Source: Avena insularis (lineage: Eukaryota > Streptophyta > Magnoliopsida > Poales > Poaceae). From it: a stretch of DNA of 64,000 nt. Position 1 is the first letter of the stretch, and every line of letters begins with the position of its first letter. Where the stretch lies: the NCBI GenBank assembly GCA_023614405.1, contig CM042688.1:374157331-374221330 (forward strand), written 5' to 3'. Below the pieces are notes generated by a model. The model ran no database searches. It saw only the letters and a program-made list of their open reading frames with translations, and had not been told where the DNA came from. This document shows, in pieces, positions 1 to 12,500 of the stretch. Position numbers and translations under genes: made by a program.

Positions 1-3000
1 ATCCAGAGTCATTGCATGTGTCTTCCTTTCCTAAACAACCACCAGAGTCATTGCATGTGTGTTCTTTTCCTAAACCACATGGATTCACCAGTGTCATTGC
101 ATGTGTGTTCCTTTCCTAAACCACCTCAAAATTCATTGCATGTGTGTTCTTTTGCTAAACCACCACAATAGTCATTGCATGTGTCTTCCTTTCCTAAACC
201 ACCACCAGAGTCATTTAATGTGTTTTCTTTCTCTAAATTACCACCAGAGTCATTACACGTGTGTTCCTTTCCTAAACCACCACTAGAGTCATTGCATGTG
301 TGTTCTTTTCGTAAACCACATGGATCCAACAGTGTCATTGCATGTCTGTTCCTTTCCTAAACCACCACTAGAGTCAATGCATGTGTGTTGTTTTCCTAAA
401 CCACATGGATCCACTAGTGTCATTGCATGTCTATTCCTTTCCTAAACCACCACTAGAGTCATTGCATGAGTGTTCTTTTCCTAAACCACATGGATCGACG
501 AGAGTCATTGCATGTGTGTTCTTTTCCTATACCACATGGATCCACCAGTGTCATAGCATGTGTGTTATTTTCCTTAACCACCACTAGAGTCGTTGCATGT
601 GTGTTCCTTTCCTAAAGCGCATTGACCCACCAGTGTTATTGCATGTGTTTTCTTTTCCTAAACCACATGGATCCACCAGAGTCATTGCATGTTTGTTCTT
701 TTCCTAAACCACATGGATCCACTAGTGTTATTGCATGTGTGTTCCTTTCATTAACCACATGGATCCACTAGAGTCATTGCATGTGTGTTCATTTCCTAAA
801 CCACATGGATCCACTAGAGTCATTGCATGTGTGTTCTTTTCCTAAACCGCCACTAGAGTCATTACATGTGTGTTCTTTTCGTAAACCACATGGATCCACT
901 AGTGTCATTGCATGTGTGTTTCTTTCCTAAACCACCAATAGAGTCATTGCATGTGTGTTCTTTTCCTAAACCACATGGATCCACTAGAGTCATTTGATGT
1001 TTATTGTTTTCATAAACCACATGGATCCACCAGTGTCATTGCATGTGTGTTCCTTTCCTAAGCCACCACTAGAGTCATTGCATGTGTGTTCTTTTCCTAA
1101 ACCGCATGGATACACCAGAGTCATTGCATGTTTGTTCTTTTCCTAAACTATCACCAGAGTCATTGCATGTGCCTTTTTTCCTAAACCACCACTAAAGTGA
1201 TTGCATGTGTTTTCCTTTCATAAACCACATGGATCCACCACGGTAATTGCATGTCTGTTTGTTTCCTAAACCATGTGGATCCTCCAGAGTCATTGCATGT
1301 TCGTTCTTCTCGTAAACCACATGCATCAACCATAGTCATTGCATGTGTGTTCTTCTCCTAAACCACATGGATCCACCAGAGTCATTGCATGTTTGTTCTT
1401 TTCCTAAACTACCACCAGAGTCATTGCATGTGCCTTCTATTCCTAAACCACCACTAGAGTGATTGCATGTGTTTTCCTTTCATAAACCACATGGATCCAC
1501 CACGGGCATTGCATGTGTGCTTGTTTCCTAAACCACGTGGATCCACCAGAGTCATTGCATGTTCATTCTTCTTGTAAACCACATGCATCAACCAGAGTCA
1601 TTGCATGTGTGTTCTTTTCCTAAACCACATGGATCCACCAGTGTCATTACATGTGTGTTCTTTTCCAAAACCACCACTAGAGTCATTGCATCTATGTTCT
1701 TTTCCTAAACTACACGGATCCACTAGAGTCATTGCATGTGTGTTGCTTCTAAAACCACATCCAGAGTCATTGCATGTGTCTTCCTTTCCTAAACAACCAC
1801 CAGTCATTGCCTGTGTCTTCTTTTAGTAAACCACATGGATTCACCAGTGTAATTTCATTTGTGTTCCTTTCCTAAACCACCTCAAAATTCATTGCATGTG
1901 TGTTCTTTTGCTAAACCACCACAATAGTCATTGCATGTGTCTTCCTTTCCTAAACCACCACCAGAGTCATTTAATGTGTTTTCTTTCTCTAAATTACCAC
2001 CAGAGTCATTACACGTGTGTTCCTTTCCTAAACCACCACTAGAGTCATTGCATGTGTGTTCTTTTCGTAAACCACATGGATCCAACAGTGTCATTGCATG
2101 TCTGTTCCTTTCCTAAACCACCACTAGAGTCAATGCATGTGTGTTGTTTTCCTAAACCACATGGATCCACTAGTGTCATTGCATGTCTATTCCTTTCCTA
2201 AACCACCACTAGAGTCATTGCATGAGTGTTCTTTTCCTAAACCACATGGATCGATTTAGAGTCATTGCATGTGTGTTCTTTTCCTATACCACATGGATCC
2301 ACCAGTGTCATAGCATGTGTGTTATTTTCCTTAACCACCACTAGAGTCGTTGCATGTGTGTTCCTTTCCTAAAGCGCATTGACCGACCAGTGTTATTGCA
2401 TGTGTTTTCTTTTCCTAAACCACATGGATCCACCAGAGTCATTGCATGTTTGTTCTTTTCCTAAACCACATGGATCCACTAGTGTTATTGCATGTGTGTT
2501 CCTTTCATTAACCACATGGATCCACTAGAGTCATTGCATGTGTGTTCATTTCCTAAACCACATGGATCCACTAGAGTCATTGCATGTGTGTTCTTTTCCT
2601 AAACCGCCACTAGAGTCATTACATGTGTGTTCTTTTCGTAAAACACATGGATCCACTAGTGTCATTGCATGTGTGTTTCTTTCCTAAACCACCAATAGAG
2701 TCATTGCATGTGTGTTCTTTTCCTAAACCACATGGATCCACTAGAGTCATTTGATGTTTATTGTTTTCATAAACCACATGGATCCACCAGTGTCATTGCA
2801 TGTGTGTTCCTTTCCTAAGCCACCACTAGAGTCATTGCATGTGTGTTCTTTTCCTAAACCACATGGATACACCAGAGTCATTGCATGTTTGTTCTTTTCC
2901 TAAACTATCACCAGAGTCATTGCATGTGCCTTTTTTTCCTAAACCACCACTAAAGTGATTGCATGTGTTTTCCTTTCATAAACCACATGGATCCACCACG

Positions 3001-3970
3001 GTAATTGCATGTGTGTTTGTTTCCTAAACCATGTGGATCCTCCAGAGTCATTGCATGTTCGTTCTTCTCGTAAACCACATGCATCAACCAGAGTCATTGC
3101 ATGTGTGTTCTTCTCCTAAACCACATGGATCCACCAGAGTCATTGCATGTTTGTTCTTTTCCTAAACTACCACCAGAGTCATTGCATGTGCCTTCTTTTC
3201 CTAAACCACCACTAGAGTGATTGCATGTGTTTTCCTTTCATAAACCACATGGATCCACCACGGGCATTGCATGTGTGCTTGTTTCCTAAACCACGTGGAT
3301 CCACCAGAGTCATTGCATGTTCATTCTTCTTGTAAACCACATGCATCAACCAGAGTCATTGCATGTGTGTTCTTTTCCTAAACCACATGGATCCACCAGT
3401 GTCATTGCATGTGTGTTCTTTTCCAAAACCACCACTAGAGTCATTGCATCTATGTTCTTTTCCTAAACTACACGGATCCACTAGAGTCATTGCATGTGTG
3501 TTCCTTCTAAAACCACATCCAGAGTCATTGCATGTGTCTTCCTTTCCTAAACAACCACCAGAGTCATTGCATGTGTGTTCTTTTCCTAAACCACATGGAT
3601 TCACCAGTGTCATTGCATGTGTGTTCCTTTCCTAAACCACCTCAAAATTCATTGCATGTGTGTTCTTTTGCTAAACCACCACAATAGTCATTGCATGTGT
3701 CTTCCTTTCCTAAACCACCACCAGAGTCATTTAATGTGTTTTCTTTCTCTAAATTACCACCAGAGTCATTACACGTGTGTTCCTTTCCTAAACCACCACT
3801 AGAGTCATTGCATGTGTGTTCTTTTCGGAAACCACATGGATCCAACAGTGTCATTGCATGTCTGTTCCTTTCCTAAACCACCACTAGACTCATTGCATGT
3901 GTGTTATTTTCCTAAACCACATGGATCCACCAGAGTCATTGCATGTGTGTTCTTTTCCTAAACCACGTGG
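1..3970. repeat. Minisatellite array with a ~1758-bp higher-order unit
   Basis: The whole stretch is built from 37-46 bp modules of the form GAGTCATTGCATGTGTGTTC followed by TTTTCCTAAACCAC and then either CACTA or ATGGATCCAC. Blocks of modules recur as a longer unit: the diagnostic module with CTCAAAATTCATTGC occurs near 122, 1880 and 3640, and the variant CATTTAATGTGTTTTC near 213, 1968 and 3728, giving a period of about 1756-1760 bp and a little over two units. Many modules are 39 bp, a multiple of three, so open frames persist by chance on both strands; I do not regard them as genes. The window begins inside the array and the array stops abruptly at a transposon terminus at 3971. Nothing else is seen here. 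Confidence 0.95.
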
Positions 3971-4000
3971 CACTACAAGAAAAGTTTCCTTCCACAACGA
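3971..4000 (+). repeat. CACTA-1 left terminal inverted repeat
   Basis: CACTACAAGAAAAG is the hallmark terminus of plant CACTA elements. The following bases (TTTCCTTCCACAACGACTTA) are almost the same as those after the second CACTA terminus at 45895, so the two elements belong to one family. In known elements TNPD recognises this terminus for cleavage. Confidence 0.92.
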
Positions 4001-4189
4001 CTTAGCCCAATGGTCGTCGTAGCAGGTGCGTCTTCCGCGGCGAAATTCTCGGCTCGGCCGTGGCCGATGGAATTTTTTTTTCAGTTTCGCGGCCCTCTAC
4101 TACGATGGATCTGCAAAAAACATGGAGGAAGCTCGGCCAACGCATGGCAGAAGAAAGATTTTCGTTTCCTCACACGATGTTGACTCGCC

Positions 4190-5520
4190 GAAGTATTTTG
4201 AGGCGTGTGGGTCCTTGATGTCAGTGTCTCTAGCGCACCATACTTTTCGGTCGTGCCTCCCTAATTTGAACTCGATAACATTGCTCGATGTTTCTGCTGT
4301 TTATTCAGGATGCTAGGTCCCACATGTCAGCCTCTCATTAGAAGGATCATGTGTATGATGGAATTTTTTTCCTTCGCTCGCGCTATCCTGTTCCGAAGTT
4401 GATAGCGTTGCTCGATGCATCTACCGTTTAATCAACCTCCTAGGACCCACATGTCATCCTCTCATTAGAAGAAACGTGTGTATAATGGAATTTTTTCCCT
4501 TGGATATTGCCTCCCTGATTTCAACTCGATAACGTTGCTCGATCTATATGCCGTCTAGTCACGTTGTTGGGTCCTCCATGTCAGCCTTACATTATAAGAA
4601 TCATGTGTATGGTGGAATTTTTTTCTTTGCTCGCGCTACCCTGTTCCGAACTTGATAGCGCTGCTCGATGAATCTACCATTTAATCAAACTCCTGGACCC
4701 TACATGTCATCCTCTCATTAGAAGAAACGTGCGTATGATAGAATTTTTTCCCTCGGTCACGCCTCCATGTTCCGAACTTGATAACGTTGCTCACTGCATC
4801 AGCCGTGCTGGTGGGTTCCTTATGTCAGTCTCACATTAGAAGAATCGTAGGTATGACAGACTTTTTTCCTACTCTAGCGCCACCCTGTTCCTAACTAGAT
4901 AGTGTTGCTTGACGAATCTGCCATTTGGTCACGCAGCTGGGTCCCACATGATAGCCTTTCATTAGAAGGATCGGTTGTATGATTGACTTTTTTCTCTGCC
5001 CACGCTCCGTGTTTTGAACTTCATAACGTTGCTTGCTGCATCAACCATTTTTTTAGGCTGCTGGGTCCCCCCATGTTAGCCTCTCATTAGAATAAACGTG
5101 TGCATGGTGGACTTTTTTCTCCCTCACGTCTCCCTGTTTCGAACTTGGCAATGTTGCTCGATACAGCACCTGTATAAGGCTGCGCTAGTGGGACCCACAT
5201 GTTGGTCTATCTTTAAATGAAATGTGTGTATGATAGACCTTTTTTTTGGCTACGTCCGCTGTTTTGAGCTTTACAATATTGCTCCATATGGCAGCCGTGT
5301 ATGTTCTTGCTGGTGGGGCCCCCATGTCAGGTTCCTGGTATGTTCTGGCTTGTGGGTCCCTGATGTAGCCTTGTATGTTCTGGCGGGTAGATCGCTGATG
5401 CCAGCCTCTATGTACAAGTATTTAACTTTTTTTCAAACCCGACCAATAATCTCGAGGGATGCTGCAGGCCGGTGGGTCCGTGATGTCAGCCTCTGTGTAA
5501 TGCAATATTACTACAGTAGA
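4190..5520. repeat. CACTA-1 subterminal tandem repeats (~125 bp period)
   Basis: A unit containing GAACTTGATAACGTTGCTCG, then a WCCCACATGTCAGCCTCTCA-type block and GAAACGTGTGTATGATGGA before a T run recurs about every 125 bp, roughly nine times, with drift. The ATGTCAGCCTCTCATTAG core is seen near 4325, 4450, 4575, 4700, 4825, 4945 and 5075. In CACTA elements subterminal repeats bind the TNPA-type accessory protein; that role is inferred from the family. Short open frames in here are spurious. Confidence 0.85.
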
Positions 5521-6720
5521 AGAAAAAACTCAAGACTTCCAATAGATTTAAACTATGTGTGTTGCCACTACACCAAAGATATTTATAGAAAATATATTAT
5601 TAAACATTCCTTAGTACTTTCAAGTTATGTTTTAATGTTTTTAAAAAGTTGTCAAGTGTCCGTGTTTATATTTTAAAAAATAAAAGGGCAGCCTCCTGGC
5701 ATTTCAATTTATAATATGCCACATATATAATGGACTAGTTTCTTAAAAATATGGCAGAGTTTTTTTAAGAGGTGGGGGCAATGCTCAAAAGGCCGAATTA
5801 AAAATATTTCGGGCTATTCTACATGGTCCATCTACATGCGCTATACTCCATGGCCTCCTTTCTTAAATTTCACAAGGCTATGCTAAGAAGTCCCTTGACC
5901 CTGACAAGGCCGAATTAAAATGTTATTGCCTATGCTCCATGGGATCCTTTCTCAAATTTCACTGGCCTATGCTCAGCAGTTCCCTGACCCCGCGCTAAAA
6001 AAGCAGTTCCCTGACCTCGAAAAGCCATGTGTGTATGTTGGACTGTTTTTTCGGGTCAAACTTGATAATGTTGCTGGGTCCACCATGTTAGCCTCTCACC
6101 ACGCTGGACTTTTTTCTCACTCGCGCCTCCCTATTTCGAACTTGGCAATGTTGCTCGATGCAGCATCTCTATAAGGTCAGTCATTGGGTCCCATGTGTCA
6201 CCTCTCTCAGAAATGAAACGTATACGATGGACTTTTTTTCAGCCCCTTCCGCTGTTTTGACATCGGTCCGTTGCTAGGTCTAAATATACATGGTACAAAG
6301 TAAAGGACCAAATATACACCCATACTATATAGATGTGAACAAATTATATTTTTTTGAGAATTATCTATTATAATTTTATATAGTGATGATATGTCATATG
6401 TCTATTATCTGGGTCTCACCTGCAGGGTACGTGGAACTTACTAGGAATGTAGTAGTTTCAACAAAACAACATAGCTAGGAGGAGCTTTTTATGGGGGGCT
6501 GGGGAAGGGGATGGCCATAAAGGCTGAATTAAAAAGATTCTGGGCTAACTAGGGGTGCATGCCCTATTCTTCATGGGCTCACTCTGAAACTGAATGCGCT
6601 ATGGTTGGCGGCCACAAGACAATGAAAAGGTCGAATTGAAGGTTTTGGGATATGCTTGGGCTTGATAGGCTAATTTCATGGGCTCAGTAATAAAAATTCC
6701 AGACCTCAACAAGGAAGAAA
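5521..6720. other. Noncoding inner left arm of CACTA-1
   Basis: AT-rich DNA with further degenerate copies of the subterminal unit near 6060-6260 and several copies of a GGCCGAATTAAAAWWTTT motif (about 5795, 5910, 6525, 6610). Most of it has counterparts in CACTA-2 (47220-48200), though in a rearranged order. A roughly 160-bp stretch at 6290-6450 containing TATATAGTGATGATATG also occurs outside the CACTA elements near 45640-45760 and 61720-61870. No gene is seen. Confidence 0.7.
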
Positions 6721-7307
6721 AAACGAGGGAGAAAATTTTGGCCGATATTTTCGCGTGAAAATTGTTGACAACCAGGACACATACCCCGTGCGCGCCAAAA
6801 ATTTACTACTCGTGCCTTCCAACTCGTGCCTTAACTCCAACAGCCAGCTATTGTCTCTTTGCGCCATTCTTTTGGAGACGTGCAGGCGGTCAAAACCACA
6901 AGCCGCGCACCAAAATATTCACACTCCGTCTATCAGCCGGGGCGTCCTGACACCATTGCTGGCGGCGCCATTATTTTCAAGACGCACATAGGCCGGCGGT
7001 CAGCTAGTCGATCCCCATGGTACGCTTATAATATCCTTAGTTCACTCAATCATTCCCTAGAAGTAGTTTCATACTCGATATGTTCGTTTGACATTGTTCT
7101 GCACTTGATCTGTTTGTTCTCGGTCGATCTGTTCTCTCAAATATGTAACATAGTTCTGCACTCAATTTCTAAAATAAGCTAAAATTACGTGGCATTTATA
7201 GTTCTATATTCAATCAGGTTGCTCAAATATCTTGGCCTAATTAGATCTGTAATCAACCTATTCGGTGAAATATCTTGAAAGCTTCTGACCATCTCTATCC
7301 TCAACAG
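6721..7307 (+). promoter_or_regulatory. Leader and probable promoter region of the CACTA-1 transposase gene
   Basis: A more GC-rich segment (6770-7020) precedes an AT-rich run, and the coding frame opens directly after CTCAACAG at 7307, which reads as a splice acceptor. A TATA-like ACGCTTATAATATC lies at about 7023. The arrangement (non-coding leader exon, intron in the leader, then the transposase ATG) is an inference from the CAG/ATG junction and the lack of coding sense upstream. The small open frames at 6755-7182 show no family likeness. Confidence 0.45.
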
Positions 7308-9554
7308 ATGGACAAATATTGGATACTGAATGGAAAAAAAGCAACACCTTCATATTGGCAAGGTGTTAATGACTTCATGAAGTTTGTTAGACAGAATAAC
7401 GGTGACTCGGATGTGTTTTGCCCATGCCAACAATGCCTTAATTATAAAAAGTTGAGTCAGAGCATAGTCGCAGACCATACTTTCGTTAATGGGATGCAAT
7501 GCACATATATTAGGTGGACTAAACATGGTGAACCATATGAGCAGCCTGTTCTTGATCCTCTAGCTTATGTTGATCCGCCTGAAGCTCATCAGATCGAGGA
7601 TGAGAACCTTTCTGGTTTGTTAAGGGACCTGTACCCCACTGCAAGCAAAAAAGGCGTTCCTTCTCTTGAAAGATCACTTTTCTCTGACCAGATAGAAGAT
7701 GCAAAGTGTTTAGTGGACCCTGATTCTGGTATCTCAAGATTTGAACTGGTAATGAAATTACTAAAGGAGAAGTCATTCAACAAGATTACCAACAAAGCTT
7801 TCGATTCAGTGATTAAGGTGTACAACGAGTCAATCCCTAGGGAAGGACTGCCAAAATCCTTTTATGAGATGTAATAGTACATCAAGGTACTTGGACTGTC
7901 ATATGAGAAGATCCATTTTTGTCCAAATAACTATGTACTGTTCTAGGAGGAATTTGAAAACCTCGATGAATGCCCAGTATGTAACGAATCAAGATGGAAA
8001 AATGGTGATAAAAAGAAGAAAGATCCTTATAAGGTTCTGATATATTTTTCAATTATAAATAGATTGAAGAGGTTATTTCAGTCAGAACAAACATCTAAGG
8101 AAACAAGATGGCACAAAGAGATTCTCAAGCCAGATGATTACTTACTCAGACATCCAGCTGATGGCGATGAATGGAAGAACTTTGACAAGGCTCATCCAAG
8201 GTTTGCAGCGGAACCAAGGAACCTAAGACTTGGCCTAGCTACAGATGGATTTAACCCATTTGGCAACATGAGTAACTCATACAGCATGTGGCTAGTACTT
8301 GTTACAATTTACATCCTGCCTCCCTAGGCATGCACTGATCAGTCAAACTTCTTGCTGACTTTACTCATCCCAGTTCCAAAATCACTTGGGAAGAATTTTG
8401 ATCTGTTCATGCAGCCTCTTAGGAGACTTGCAGGAACTATGGAAGGGTGTCATGACTCCTGATATCCTTGCCAGCAAACCTGAAGATGCCAAGTTCCCTA
8501 TGCATGCTGTTGTGCTATTCTGCACCCATGATTTTCCAGCTCTTGGCACTATATCAGGCAGAGTGACAGCAGGTTATAACGCATGTGTTTGCTATGAGAC
8601 AAAATAGGTCACAGTGAGGCTACAAAATAAGACTAGTTTCCTTGGCCACCTGGTTTTTCTTCCTCAAGGCCACAAATTCCAAAAAAAACTTGAAAAAATT
8701 GCAGTTCTATGGAAAGAGGACTGAATATGGCACTGCACCACAAAAGTTCACTGCAACTGAGTTGCAGACATTTACAAAAGGTCAGAAATGTCAAACCAGG
8801 AAAACAAACCAGCTTCTAGACGAGCTAAAAGAAAGAATACAGAAGATGCATAGATAGTAGGAGCAGCATCCAAAAAGAAGAGAGCGGAAGAAGTAGCAGC
8901 AGATTCCCAAGGGAAGGAAAAGGAATCGAGAATATTTTATAAGCGCGGATCCACTCTATGGGACTTGCCGTATTGGGCTGGTAAGGCACTTTGACATAAT
9001 ATTGATGTTATGCAGATGGAGAAAAATATATGTGACAGCATTATAGGCACATTACTCAACATTCCATCTAAGACAAAAGATATCTGTAATGCTAGCTTGA
9101 CTGCGAAAAACTCAACGTTAACAACAACTTGAAGCTTCATCCTAAAGATACGGTTGATCAGGGCGGTGAAAAACATTACAAACTTTGAGGTGCAGAATTT
9201 ACCTTCCCGATGAATAAAAGGGTACTATTTTGTGACTTCCTCCGAGGTGTGAAGTTCCCATCTAGATTTGCTTCCAACATTGCAAATATAAATGTAGAGG
9301 GGAACAAGCTCCAAGGGTTGAAAACTCACGATTGCCACATCCTGCTACAAAGGCTTTTAGCTCTTGGTGTTAAAGGTTTAGTGAACAAGGATTTGTACAA
9401 CATGCTTGTAGAGTTGGGAAAGTTCTTTAAGGAAATTTGTAGCAAAACTCTAGACAGAAGTGTTGTAGCATGTCTTCAGACGGACATAGCAGAAATCCTG
9501 TGCAAGCTTGAGCTGATATATCCACCAGCCTTCTTTGATGTGATGGTGCATTTG
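7308..9554 (+). pseudogene. TNPD-type CACTA transposase, 5' part (transposase-associated, Transposase_21 and start of DUF4218 domains)
   Basis: From ATG 7308 the frame reads MDKYWILNGKK, the usual opening of plant TNPD proteins, then a transposase-associated domain with FCPCQQCLN (about 7420-7450) and YIRWTKHGE (7507-7533). The Transposase_21 region follows with CPVCNESRW (7972-7998), RHPADGDEW (8147-8173) and RLGLATDGFNPFGNM (8227-8271). Further on are ALRHNIDVMQMEKNICDS (8984-9037) and the DUF4218 signature VKFPSRFASNI and GLKTHDCHILLQRLL (9250-9360), then CKLELIYPPAFFDVMVHL up to 9554. Breaks: stops at 7872-7877 (TAATAG) and at about 7944, a stop at 8325, a frameshift near 8400, and several more shifts at 8600-9200. 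The gene stops after the codon for L of VHL because E1 is inserted; it resumes at 34156. In the intact family this DDE transposase cuts CACTA termini in the nucleus. Confidence 0.9.
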
Positions 9555-12500
9555 TGTAGCACCCCGGTAAAACCACTACTAGAAAATCGCTATGTTTTTG
9601 TTTTGTGCATCATCATGACTGCATGCTCATGTCATCATGCCATATTGCATTTGAGCATCTTCATGATTGCATGCATATTGTTTGCCTAAAACTATTTTCC
9701 AAAAGCCCTATTTTGTTTTCTACATTAATATCCTCCCTTTTGTTTCAAATCAAAACTTCGGGTCTACCTGAATATTTTATTTGTCTAGAAACTAATTACA
9801 CTAGTCTTATAAATAAATAATTAAAACTTATATTATTTTTAGGAGGCAACCAGCTAGGCCCAAAAGCCCAGCCGATCACCTCCAAACCCTAATCCTACCC
9901 TTTCCAAACCCTGGCCACATCGCACGCCCCACCTGCCATTCTGGCCCCACCACTAGACCGACACGATCCACCCTCCCGTGCACCGCATGCCACGCTGCAC
10001 CCAGACGCAGCCCACCAAGCGTCAAGCGTCGGCCAAGCGCCACAGGATCGACACGCTTCGCGTTCCTCAAGACGCTCCCATCGCGCGACCTGGCCCCACC
10101 CCATCGCTACCGACGCGGACCCTCGGCCCTCACGCAACCCGTGCCCTCTTCCTGCTCCCCTATACCGTCCTCGATGCCAAGTGAGCGCTGCCGCCATTGG
10201 GCTTCTCCCGTTGTCGCTCCCAGGTCCCTGCCTCCTCGTCGCCCCTTCCGGAGCCCCTCCAAAAGCCACCGTCGTGCGGGCCCCCGTCCTCGAGATCCCT
10301 GCGACCGGCCTCCCCCTTCCTGGTCGCGGATCCCCTCTGGCCGCCAATGCCAGGCTCGTCGCCCGCCGCCTCCTTGCATTGGCCGTCTCTATTTTGTCTT
10401 CGGCGATGCCTCCTTCCGCCACCCGAAGGCCACTGTCGCGTGCATCGATGTTCGAGCCTGCGTGTGCTCTGCAGCACTCTCTGCCGCCAGGGACGTCGCT
10501 GTTTTCCCGTGCACCACCAGCGAGTTCTTCCGCTGGCCGCAGCAACCTCGCCGACTCCGACGCCCTGTGCCGCGAGCCCCTGCGCAGTCTTCCTCCGCCG
10601 CAAGCGCCGTTGCGCATCTCCTATGTCCCAGCGGTGGATGCCGCCTCTCCCCGGCCATGGGATCCCTCCTCCGCTCGAGCTCCTCTTCACCGTTGCCTCC
10701 CTTTATGGACAAGAGCCAACGGACAAGCCCATTCGATGTCGTCCGGGTCTGGCCCCGAGATCCTCCATGCCTCTGCTACCTGTTTGCTTGTGTGTGCGCT
10801 AGCACAGTTGATGTTCTGATATGTGTTGCCGTTTTGTGACGCCGTGATCTGCCACGTGCTGCCATAAACTTCTTGTCGATGAGATCCACCGAGTACCAAG
10901 TTCGACCACCCAACGGTGTGAAGAAGCCCACGAAGATCATCGGACACGGTGCTACTTGAGGACCACCAACAAAGGGACAAGTCCTCCCGACAACCGAACC
11001 CGGAGACCTCCTTCTCGGACGCCAAGTTCTCCCGGACTCTGAACTCCTTGGATTGCCAGGATAGTCTACGTGGATTCGAAGACCCGAACCCCGGATCCAG
11101 AGACCGAACCCGAACCACATCGAACCCCAAGATCTTCGACATGTGTGATCCCTTTTCCGAGACCCCTATTTTATAAATTGTCATCCATATAATTGTTGCA
11201 TATAAATTGTCCATGTTCGCATACATGTTTATTTGTTTGGGGTACCTTTTCGTCTCACCTAAATTAAATATGGAGACCATATGCGGGCTTATATTGGCTC
11301 CATTTAAATTTGTGTAGCAAACCGATGCAATGTTTTGCCTTGTTAATCCAACCTTTAAACTATGGGGTATCTAAAAAACTTGAACCTTATGTTTAGTTGT
11401 CGGGACCCTGGTTCCGCTTAATATTGCCTAGTTGCATCGCATATTTGCCATGTCATGCATCATCTCATAAACATGCCCGATATTCTGTCGTAGTATTAAA
11501 TAGTGCATCGAGTGTTTCTTTTAGTGCTTTGGTTCTTCGCGGATTAGACCGTTGAGTGGCTGCGAGTATCGACAAGTCCTTCGGATAATGTATCTTCGAC
11601 AGTGTTTCCCAAGCGAGCATTCTCCCCCTTTCTACCTATTTTGCATTTGTAGTCTTTACTTCCTCTTGTTGATCTATTGCTATCCATGATGCGATGCTTT
11701 AGTTTTCGTGCACCCTTTATATTCCTTGCAGCCTCTATATTGCCTTGGACACATCCTATTGCCTGTTGTTTGATAGATAGTCAGCCTTGCGAGTTGTAGT
11801 TGCTTGCTGAGGTGCTGCTTCGCGTCGTTCTCGTTCCACCGTTGATAGAAAGTTGGCACATGCTTAATGATGGAGATGTTTAACGGTGGAGAGGATCATG
11901 ACTTTAAATACAACAATTAAATTGCTGGGATAACTAATGAAAGAGGCACCGGTGGACAATATATCCTATTTGGTTTTTCATGTCCACTTGTGTCCCGTAG
12001 GCCCCGAGTACTTGATACCTGTTCTTTGACTATCGCACTATCCGCATGTGGGACAATGAATACCCTTAGCCAGAGCTTGATTCATTTCTTATTTCTTGGG
12101 GCCACAAAGTAGTTTGGGGCTTTATTACTATCATGTACTTATGCCATGATTTACTGGTTTATTTACGATTGAGCATGGAGCACCTGTACTTTTTAGGAAT
12201 TGCGAAGTGTTTTCGCGGTATCGACAAGCCCATTCACACTTTCGAGTTCCCAGTCATTTACAGCCATTGGCGCAAACCTTGGGTCCATCTCGGAGCCGGC
12301 CAACTTCGTTGCAGGTAGCTTAATGGGGTGGCCCCCTGAAATATTTTATGAATCCTGTGATTGTTTTGTCGTGAAAGCCTTGTCGGGTTTTGATTTGGTT
12401 TTTCCGAGGTTGATCGTGCGTGTGTTTCCATTTGTGCACCCCTGCAGGGTAAATCTTTCTGAAAGCCGTGTCTGTGGTTATGGACGACTTGGAGCACAGT

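Noticed and set aside
101..3876. Dozens of open frames of 60-96 codons in the minisatellite on both strands
   Set aside because: They arise from 39-bp modules without stops; the same frames recur with each unit and show no start context or protein family.
1..3970. CRISPR-like repeat/spacer structure
   Set aside because: Repeats and intervals are all variants of one module, there are no unique spacers and no cas genes, and the DNA is plant nuclear.
5224..5676. 150-codon plus-strand frame in the CACTA-1 arm
   Set aside because: It overlies subterminal repeats and has no family likeness; the parallel region of CACTA-2 does not keep it.
9895..10839. Long open frames (up to 240 codons) on both strands in the E1 LTR
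   Set aside because: GC-rich LTR sequence lacks stops by composition; frames are not kept in the other LTR.
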